A stretch of DNA of 16,937 nucleotides from Succinatimonas hippei (lineage in GTDB: Bacteria > Pseudomonadota > Gammaproteobacteria > Enterobacterales > Succinivibrionaceae): the NCBI GenBank assembly GCA_004557545.1, contig SFGV01000046.1, positions 1 to 16,937 of the forward strand. The letters run 5' to 3'. This document shows positions 6,650-12,955 of the stretch, in pieces. Within the stretch, counting starts at the first letter, position 1. Every line of letters begins with the position of its first letter. Under the pieces are notes generated by a model. That model did not search any database. It was not told the origin of the DNA and saw only the letters and a program-made list of their open reading frames with translations. The translations under genes and the position numbers were made by a program.

Positions 6650-8516
6650 TTGATGACAGCCTTTTCTCTGTCTGTATACGGTCAAAGGTCTTGGCAAAGG
6701 GACGGTTGGCCCTCAGTGCCGGAGGGAGACGGCGTGCGGCGCGCAGCGCGTCGGCGCTTGTCGCGTAATCACCCGATACCAGGACATACCACGGGGCACC
6801 CTCGCGTGTGGTTTCATAGATCCAGTAACGCTCGGAAACAGCCGCTGAGGCCTGAACCACTCTGTCGCGGCTGCGACCTGCGATAACCTGCAGGCTGTAG
6901 TGGTTGGGATCCTTGCCATCAAGTTCGGCGCTGGCGCCGGGCACGCCGCCGCCAAATCGGTAATTGCCGGCATAGCTACGGCGTGATGCGCCCTGGCGGC
7001 GTTTGCCGGTGGTTTTCTTAGCGGTGCTCCCGGGTTTGCTGTCATCAAGCGCGGCCGCGGCTTTGTCCGCTATTTCCTTGGCCTTGGCCTGTTGAGCAAG
7101 CGCGGCCTCAGCCTCGGCCTTGTGCTCCTGAGCGTACTTAAGCTCAGCCTGCTGCTTTTCCTCAGCCTCCTTCTGAAGCTGGGCGTTCTCATCTGCTATC
7201 TCCTTTGAGCGCAGTGAGTTGTCACCGCGCGCAAGCGTGCCGTCATCAGACTTTTGTACGTCCTGAGCTTTGGTTTCAGGCGCCGCCTTATTTACTTCAG
7301 ATCCTTCCACTCCCCGTCGGGGTAAGCCCGGGTCTTTTCCTGACCCGGCCTCACTGTTCTCGATCTTCTCGAGCGTGTCGCCACGTAGTGTCACTGAATT
7401 TTTGGTGGTCTCATCAGGCGATTTGACCTCAATTCCATCGCCCACATCCGGAAGCAGGGCACCGTCATCCTGTTTGGCCTCATCGGCGGTTCCTTTGGGC
7501 GCGGAATTGTCGACCTTGAGATCCTGTACCGCGGGCTTTGAGGTGCGGAGAGGATTGCTCTGCACGTCAGCCTCAGCGTTCTGCTGCCCATGGCCTGCTT
7601 CTTCCTTTGTATTCTGCGTGGCGGAGTTATTGCCGTTTTGGGTATTTTGCGTAGCGGTGACTTCCTCAGTCTGCGTCGCGCCCTTGCCACCGAAAATCCC
7701 TGAGAGGAAATCAGTTCCCATAAACAGCGGAACCATGCACGCGATCACTATGATCACGCAGATGACCGTAATAAAGATTCCGGCGCCATGTCTGCGGCGC
7801 TTTGAGCCGCTGTCATCGCCCGGGGTGTTTATAACACCCGAAGTGTTCTTTGGATCTGCCATAAGGTTCTCCGTTTGTCTGATCACTGCTCCTATATTAC
7901 CCTTGCAGCGCTCAAGCACAACACTAAGTGTTGGCAAAACAGCGCTGAAAACATCAGAGAGTCCCGCCTGGGCATAGAGGTGACGGGCAAGCTCAAGACT
8001 CTGTCCTTTGGTCAGCAGCGGAACCGGGAACTCCTCCATGGCGGAGACACGCGTCGAGCGCAAAGCCTGAGCGGCCCACAGCGGATGACAGCTTGCCATA
8101 AAAGCGAATCTGCCTGATCCCGAAACCTGAGTGTACAGAGTCTCAAGTTCTGAAAAGAAACCTGAAACCGCTTTGTCGATATCCTCGGCTATAATCAGGA
8201 TCTTGCGTCTGCCAGGTATAACCGCCTTGAGCAGGCTGTCCGGCAGATTTAAGGATAGATCCCATTTGCTCCCCGGCAGCAGCTGCTGCAAAAAAAGCTC
8301 GCGTAGCTGCTTTGGATCCTGATCTTTTACGCATGGCAGGAAGATAGTCTGATACTTAGGCTCCATCGCCGATGAAACCTGCTCACAGATGGTGGTTCGC
8401 CCGCTGCCGCTGTCACCTGATAGCAGCACGAACTTTCCATCCGCATCAAGGGCTCTGACTATACTGTCGACAAAGCCTGCCTTGAAATCGGAGATGAGAG
8501 GTGTTTTGTCAGCCAC
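6639..8516 (-). CDS. damX: DamX: AAA-type ATPase, membrane anchor and SPOR domain
   Basis: The 625-aa protein has, in order, an N-terminal P-loop ATPase-like domain (about 1-225), one membrane helix (246-267), a long disordered linker (270-440), an Ala/Glu/Lys-rich likely coiled coil (440-490), a basic stretch (500-516) and a C-terminal SPOR domain (538-612, with HYSLQVIAG and YETTREGAPWYVLVSGDY). SPOR domains bind denuded glycan at the septum, so the C-terminus is periplasmic and the ATPase part cytosolic. E. coli DamX (428 aa) lacks the ATPase domain; longer forms with it occur in other Gammaproteobacteria. The P-loop reads GDSGSGRTT (34-42), with Arg40 replacing the usual Lys; Walker B fits KILIIAED (105-112). 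The start is GTG (8514-8516), with AAGGA at 8525-8529; it overlaps aroB by 8 bases. ATQNT is repeated in the linker (288-303). Confidence 0.9.
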   Translation of the reverse strand: MADKTPLISDFKAGFVDSIVRALDADGKFVLLSGDSGSGRTTICEQVSSAMEPKYQTIFLPCVKDQDPKQLRELFLQQLLPGSKWDLSLNLPDSLLKAVIPGRRKILIIAEDIDKAVSGFFSELETLYTQVSGSGRFAFMASCHPLWAAQALRSTRVSAMEEFPVPLLTKGQSLELARHLYAQAGLSDVFSAVLPTLSVVLERCKGNIGAVIRQTENLMADPKNTSGVINTPGDDSGSKRRRHGAGIFITVICVIIVIACMVPLFMGTDFLSGIFGGKGATQTEEVTATQNTQNGNNSATQNTKEEAGHGQQNAEADVQSNPLRTSKPAVQDLKVDNSAPKGTADEAKQDDGALLPDVGDGIEVKSPDETTKNSVTLRGDTLEKIENSEAGSGKDPGLPRRGVEGSEVNKAAPETKAQDVQKSDDGTLARGDNSLRSKEIADENAQLQKEAEEKQQAELKYAQEHKAEAEAALAQQAKAKEIADKAAAALDDSKPGSTAKKTTGKRRQGASRRSYAGNYRFGGGVPGASAELDGKDPNHYSLQVIAGRSRDRVVQASAAVSERYWIYETTREGAPWYVLVSGDYATSADALRAARRLPPALRANRPFAKTFDRIQTEKRLSSNGR

Positions 8517-9612
8517 GTTGCGCGTCCTTCATTGAGGTTATAAGCGACCTGACCTCATCATCTGATACATCCGAGTAAACCGCGGCCTCACCAAAGCGTT
8601 TTAAAAGCACGTATCGTATGGTGCCATGGCGCACCTTCTTGTCATGGCGCATCAGTCTTATGAAATCATCGGCGTTCATGCTCTCAGGGATCTCATGGGG
8701 AAGATGACAGAGCGCTACCAGCTTTTTAAGCCTTTCAAACTCATCATGGGTTATATAACCGCGCCGCTGTGAAAGAGATCCTGCTATTACCATGCCAAGC
8801 CCAACGCCCTCGCCGTGAAGCCATGTGCCGAAGCCCAAAAACGCCTCAATGGCGTGTCCGAAGGTATGACCAAAATTCAGTATGGCTCTGATCCCGCCCT
8901 CGCGCTCATCACGCGATACCACATCAGCCTTTACCTCACAGCATCTTCCGACAATATGTGAGAGCACCTTTGGATCGTGTGAAAACACCTTTTGCGCGTT
9001 CTTCTCAAGATACTCAAAAAACTCTGTATCGCAGATGGCTGCGGTCTTTATGATCTCGCCCATTCCCGCCGCGATCTCGCGCTCTGGCAGAGTCTTTAAG
9101 GTGCTGAGATTAGCTATCACCGCGCGAGGCTGATGAAAAGCCCCGATCATATTCTTTCCAAGCGGATGGTTGATGGCGGTTTTGCCTCCTACCGATGAGT
9201 CGACCATCGCCAAAAGCGTTGTCGGAAGCTGAATATAAGGCACGCCGCGCTGATAACAGGCAGCCGCGAAACCGGCCATATCTCCCACAACTCCTCCGCC
9301 CAGGGCGGCAAGCGCGCAGTCACGGCCATAGTCAGCCTCAAGAAGCGAGGTTAAAATCTGCATCCACGAATCAACAGTCTTGTACTTCTCACCGTCTTTG
9401 AGCACGCATGAACGGACATTAAAGCCCGCCTTTTTTAAGATCTCCTCAGTCTTTTCAAGATACAAGGGTCCTACCGTCTCATTGGTCACGATCATAAGAT
9501 CGGTCCGGCCCGGCAACGCCTTTGCCGCGATATCTCCAAGTTCAGGATCATTTCCGATAACAATCGGGTAGGAACGGTCACCCAGACCTACCTTAATTAC
9601 GCGTTCTGTCAA
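8509..9612 (-). CDS. aroB: 3-dehydroquinate synthase
   Basis: This 367-aa cytosolic enzyme converts DAHP to 3-dehydroquinate, the second step of the shikimate pathway, using NAD+ and a divalent metal. The glycine-rich NAD site ALGGGVVGDMAGF (103-115), QLPTTLLAMVDSSVGGKT (128-145) and the zinc ligands E186 (GMGEIIK), H249 (NFGHT) and H266 (LHGEG) are all present and agree with E. coli AroB (E184, H247, H264). The start is TTG (9610-9612), with a strong purine site, GGGGGAA at 9617-9623, five to six bases away; the N-terminus then aligns with the family and gives near-standard length (362 aa in E. coli). It follows aroK by 15 bases. Confidence 0.97.
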   Translation of the reverse strand: MTERVIKVGLGDRSYPIVIGNDPELGDIAAKALPGRTDLMIVTNETVGPLYLEKTEEILKKAGFNVRSCVLKDGEKYKTVDSWMQILTSLLEADYGRDCALAALGGGVVGDMAGFAAACYQRGVPYIQLPTTLLAMVDSSVGGKTAINHPLGKNMIGAFHQPRAVIANLSTLKTLPEREIAAGMGEIIKTAAICDTEFFEYLEKNAQKVFSHDPKVLSHIVGRCCEVKADVVSRDEREGGIRAILNFGHTFGHAIEAFLGFGTWLHGEGVGLGMVIAGSLSQRRGYITHDEFERLKKLVALCHLPHEIPESMNADDFIRLMRHDKKVRHGTIRYVLLKRFGEAAVYSDVSDDEVRSLITSMKDAQRG

Positions 9613-9616
9613 GATA

Positions 9617-9623
9617 TTCCCCC
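9617..9623 (-). promoter_or_regulatory. ribosome binding site that fixes the aroB TTG start
   Basis: On the minus strand this reads GGGGGAA and lies between the aroK stop (9628-9630) and TTG at 9610-9612. No ATG is available near the conserved N-terminus, so this site decides for TTG. A weak start codon beneath a strong site may set AroB output relative to AroK. Confidence 0.6.
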
Positions 9624-9627
9624 GGAT

Positions 9628-10149
9628 TCAGACAAATTCAGTCAGTTTCTTTTTGAGCTCTGAGACACATTCTCTGACGCTCATCTTACCGCTGTCGATG
9701 ATTAGATCCGCCACACTCCTGTACAGTGGATCGCGGTATTTGAAAATGCTTTTGAGCCTTGCCAGAGGATCATCAGTGGCGATCATGGGGCGGTTCAGAT
9801 CATGAAGCGTCCTCTGGTACTGGGTGTCGACATCAGCTCTCAGATAAACGACTACCCCGCCCTCTTTTAGTATTCCAAGATTTTTCGGGGTTACCACCAC
9901 CCCGCCGCCGGTCGCTATGACCGCCTCAAAATTTAATGAGTCCTCAAGCGCCGCGGTTTCACGGGTTCGAAAGCCCGCCTCGCCTTCTTTTTTGAAGATC
10001 TCGGGTATGGACATACCGCTCTTCATGACTATGCGCTCGTCAAGATCGATAAAAGGCTTCTGAAGCACCAGCGCGAGGCTTCTGCCCACACTGGTCTTGC
10101 CTGCTCCCATGGGACCTATCAGGTACACCCTGAATGAGCGCTCGGACAT
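9628..10149 (-). CDS. aroK: shikimate kinase I
   Basis: The 173-aa protein phosphorylates shikimate with ATP, the fifth step of the shikimate pathway. It has the Walker A GPMGAGKTS (12-20), the shikimate-binding FIDLDERI (33-40, with D35 and D37), FRTRETAALE (60-69), the GGG motif at 81-83 (IATGGGVV) and the Arg-containing lid region ending in LNRPM (118-122). Its length equals E. coli AroK. The ATG has an excellent site, AGGGGGG at 10156-10162, six bases upstream. It is the first gene of the operon and is directly divergent from mrcA; in many Gammaproteobacteria pilMNOPQ or hofMNOPQ genes stand between the two. Confidence 0.96.
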   Translation of the reverse strand: MSERSFRVYLIGPMGAGKTSVGRSLALVLQKPFIDLDERIVMKSGMSIPEIFKKEGEAGFRTRETAALEDSLNFEAVIATGGGVVVTPKNLGILKEGGVVVYLRADVDTQYQRTLHDLNRPMIATDDPLARLKSIFKYRDPLYRSVADLIIDSGKMSVRECVSELKKKLTEFV

Positions 10150-10194
10150 GTTTTACCCCCCTGAGGATCAGCGCTTTTGAAATGCTAAAATGAG

Positions 10195-10232
10195 CCGGTT
10201 GCGGCGCTAACGCGAACGCGTTACGCTGCCGG
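10195..10232. repeat. long imperfect palindrome in the aroK-mrcA control region
   Basis: The core TAACGCG-AA-CGCGTTA (10208-10223) is a perfect 7-bp inverted repeat with a 2-base centre. It is extended outward, with small bulges, by GC-rich arms ending in CCGG at 10195-10198 and 10229-10232. On the plus strand a T run (10233-10237) follows at once, so it looks like an intrinsic terminator pointing toward mrcA. No plus-strand gene precedes it. On the minus strand it would form the very 5' end of the aroK mRNA. It could be an operator, a leader structure that protects the aroK mRNA, or an attenuator for transcripts entering mrcA. Confidence 0.65.
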
Positions 10233-10238
10233 TTTTTC

Positions 10239-10247
10239 ATAATATCA
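10239..10247 (-). promoter_or_regulatory. candidate extended -10 promoter of the aroK operon
   Basis: On the minus strand this reads TGATATTAT, an extended -10 of TGn plus TATTAT (5 of 6 to consensus). The -35 at 17 bases (GAGAAG) is poor. Transcription would start about 80 bases before the aroK ATG, so that the palindrome opens the leader. A clear mrcA promoter on the other strand was not found. Confidence 0.4.
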
Positions 10248-10327
10248 TTATCAGGCGGTATCTTCTCCTGCGGAGCGTTTGCGCCACAAGGTTCCGCCAT
10301 GCTCGGCGCGGCAATCTTCCGCGATGG

Positions 10328-12907
10328 ATGTGCATTTTGAGAAAACTGCTGGGTTCACTGTTTTGGGCCGGTCTTTTTATGGGCGCCGTATCCTCGGCCG
10401 CAGCCGCCGGTTTTTATTACAAAGTCTTAGGCGATCTTCCGGATGTCCATGAGCTTAAAACCGTAACCTTTGAAACCCCGATGCAGATCTTCACCTCAGA
10501 TGGCAAGCTCATAGGCGAGTTTGGCGAGGCAAAGAGGATCCCGGTGCCGCTTGAGGCGATTCCCCTTAAGCTGCGCGAGGCTTTTCTTGCGATCGAAGAC
10601 AGCCGCTTTTACGAGCACTCGGGTATCGATCCCATCGGCATCATGCGCGCGATCGCCGTCGCGGTCGGAAACTCCGGCAACGCCACCCAGGGCGCCTCCA
10701 CCATCACCCAGCAGGTAGCCAGAAACTTCTTTTTAACCCGCGAGAAGACCATCAAGCGCAAACTAAAGGAGATGTTCATCTCACTGCGTATTGAGCAGAT
10801 CTTAAGTAAAGACGAGATTTTAGAGCTCTATCTCAACAAAATAGCCCTGGGCCACAACGCCTATGGCGTCGCGGCGGCGGCTCAGGTTTATTACGGCAAG
10901 GATCTAAAGGATCTGACCCTGGGCGAGATGGCGACCATCGCCGGGCTTCCTAAAGCTCCATCAAATCTAAACCCGATCTCAAACCCCGAACGCTCACGTG
11001 ACCGCCGCGCGGTAGTGCTCTCACGCATGGTCGATCAGGGTTATATAACCAAAGAGGAGGCAGACGCGGCCAACGCCGAGCCCTACAAGGCCGTAAAGCA
11101 CGGCGCGAGGCTTGAGGCCTACGCTCCATATGTCGCCGAAAACGCCCGCCAGTTCGTGCTCGCAGCCTTTGGAGATCAGGCCTATACCGATGGTCTTAAG
11201 GTTTACACCACGGTCAACTCGCAGCGCGCCGAGGCTGCCCATTACGCGGTATTCAAGGGCGTAACCGCCTATGATCACCGTCATGGTTACCGCGGACCTG
11301 CCGGGAACGTAAACGGGATCAAGGACTTTAAGGACACTCCGGACGGGCGTGATCAGGTACTGCGCGACTTTGATCATTACCACTACATCTTCCCGGCCAT
11401 AGTCACCGCGATTGACGACAGGTCAAAGACCGCCCAGGTGGCTTTTTCAGGAGGAAAAACCTCCTCAATTTTATGGGACAACATGAAGTGGGCCTCAGCC
11501 TTCAAATCAGACCGCTCGCAGGGGCCAGCGCCGCGCAAGCCCTCTGACATCATGAAGAAGGGTGACATTATCTACACCTACACCTCAGAGTCGGGGGATA
11601 CCGTACTCACCCAGCTTCCCGAGGTTGAGTCGGCTCTGGTGGCCTTAAATCCCTACGACGGCGGGATCGAGGCTCTGGTCGGCGGCTTTGACTTTGACAA
11701 GAGCAAATTTGACCGCACCACTCAGGCAAAGCGTCAGGTAGGCTCAAACTTCAAGCCGTTTTTGTACTCCTCTGCGGTGGCCAAAGGGATCTCTATAAAC
11801 TCGCTTTTTATGGATGAGCCCATAAGAACCTGGGACCCCGGCTCACGCACCTGGTGGGAGCCCAAGAACACGCCTAACCGCTATGACGGCATCATGACAT
11901 TGCGCGAGGGGCTTGCCCGCTCCAAGAACATGATCTCTGTGCGTCTTATAAGACAGGTTGGCGTACACAACGCCGTAACCCATATCAGCAAATTCGGCTT
12001 TGATATTCCAAAATCCCAGCAGGTCGAATCTATGGCCCTGGGCACGGTGGAGGTCACTCCGCTTGACCTTGTCACCGGCTACGCGACCTTTGCCAACGGC
12101 GGCTACAAGATAACCCCTTACCTCATCACAAAGGTCGTGAAGGATGGCAAAACCATATACGAGGCCAAGGTAAAAAAGGCTGATCCCACTGCCCCCGACA
12201 GGGTTGTGAACAGCATTGATCTTGCCTATGACGACAATATTCCTGAGGATCCAAACCTGCCCGAGCAGGTGCTCTCCCATGGCAACGCCTATATAGTCTC
12301 TGACATGATGCGCTCGGTTATATATGGCGGTGATGGAGTTACCGGACCTTACTGGGGCACCGGCGGCAGAGCCAAAGCCATAACCGGGCGTAATGATCTG
12401 CATGGCAAGACCGGAACAACCAATGATGTCCATGACGCCTGGTTCTCGGGATTTAACACCAATCTGGTGGCGACCTCATGGATGGGCTTTGACACCGATC
12501 GTGATCTGGGCTATTCCGCCTCTCAGGGACCTGAGGGCGGCGCGTACTCCGCGCTTCCTGTATGGGCCGAATTCTTCAAGCGCGCCGAGGAGGGAGTGCC
12601 AGAGACCCCGATGCCCAGGCCGCTGGACGTTATTCAGTGCACCAATCAGGATATAACCGATATCTGCCTTAAAGGCTCATCCGCGATTTCCGAGGGCTCG
12701 GTTGACGATGGTCTGGTATCAGATGGCGATGACGGCACAGTGAACGATGGCAATACCGCCACGTCTGACAACAATCCTGATGGCGCAGCGCCATCAGCGC
12801 AAGGCGGGGATCAGAATAAGCAGAGCTCAGGCGCAGCGCCCTCTGACAAGGCTACGGATAAGGGCAACAGCTCTGACACCGGAACCGGCTCTGAGGATAT
12901 TTTCTGA
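10328..12907 (+). CDS. mrcA: penicillin-binding protein 1A, bifunctional
   Basis: The 859-aa inner-membrane protein polymerises lipid II and crosslinks peptidoglycan. After an N-terminal signal anchor (about 5-30) comes the GT51 transglycosylase domain, with catalytic E90 in EDSRFYEHSG, GASTITQQVARNFF, and the RKLKEMFISLRIEQ to LYLNKI block. A middle region includes DHRHGYRGP. The transpeptidase domain has the active Ser in SNFK (473-476), SKN (532-534) and KTGT (694-697). Length is close to E. coli PBP1A (850 aa). ATG at 10328 is the only start before the anchor, but it lacks a good Shine-Dalgarno sequence. The last 60 or so residues are a Gly/Ser/Asp/Asn-rich, probably disordered tail. Divergent from aroK; ends at a shared terminator. 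Confidence 0.95.
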   Translation: MCILRKLLGSLFWAGLFMGAVSSAAAAGFYYKVLGDLPDVHELKTVTFETPMQIFTSDGKLIGEFGEAKRIPVPLEAIPLKLREAFLAIEDSRFYEHSGIDPIGIMRAIAVAVGNSGNATQGASTITQQVARNFFLTREKTIKRKLKEMFISLRIEQILSKDEILELYLNKIALGHNAYGVAAAAQVYYGKDLKDLTLGEMATIAGLPKAPSNLNPISNPERSRDRRAVVLSRMVDQGYITKEEADAANAEPYKAVKHGARLEAYAPYVAENARQFVLAAFGDQAYTDGLKVYTTVNSQRAEAAHYAVFKGVTAYDHRHGYRGPAGNVNGIKDFKDTPDGRDQVLRDFDHYHYIFPAIVTAIDDRSKTAQVAFSGGKTSSILWDNMKWASAFKSDRSQGPAPRKPSDIMKKGDIIYTYTSESGDTVLTQLPEVESALVALNPYDGGIEALVGGFDFDKSKFDRTTQAKRQVGSNFKPFLYSSAVAKGISINSLFMDEPIRTWDPGSRTWWEPKNTPNRYDGIMTLREGLARSKNMISVRLIRQVGVHNAVTHISKFGFDIPKSQQVESMALGTVEVTPLDLVTGYATFANGGYKITPYLITKVVKDGKTIYEAKVKKADPTAPDRVVNSIDLAYDDNIPEDPNLPEQVLSHGNAYIVSDMMRSVIYGGDGVTGPYWGTGGRAKAITGRNDLHGKTGTTNDVHDAWFSGFNTNLVATSWMGFDTDRDLGYSASQGPEGGAYSALPVWAEFFKRAEEGVPETPMPRPLDVIQCTNQDITDICLKGSSAISEGSVDDGLVSDGDDGTVNDGNTATSDNNPDGAAPSAQGGDQNKQSSGAAPSDKATDKGNSSDTGTGSEDIF

Positions 12908-12917
12908 CAACCCTTTA

Positions 12918-12953
12918 AAAAAAGAGCCGGGGCTTTTGACCCCGGCTTTTTTA
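12918..12953. terminator. bidirectional terminator between mrcA and the helicase gene
   Basis: AGCCGGGG (12925-12932) pairs with CCCCGGCT (12940-12947) around a 7-base loop. An A run (12917-12923) and a T run (12947-12952) flank it, so it can stop transcription from both convergent genes. Confidence 0.92.
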
Positions 12954-12955
12954 TT

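Noticed and set aside
6650..6697. Longer start for rpe adding 16 residues
   Set aside because: The extra residues lie inside damX and outside the conserved barrel; the start at 6649 gives the family length of 225 aa.
7270..7977. Long plus-strand ORF opposite damX (235 codons)
   Set aside because: It is the antisense of the low-complexity linker of DamX; its Ser/Pro-rich product matches nothing, while DamX is clearly the real gene.
11843..12433. Minus-strand ORF opposite mrcA (196 codons)
   Set aside because: It overlaps the conserved transpeptidase motifs of mrcA and shows no family features; a codon-bias shadow.
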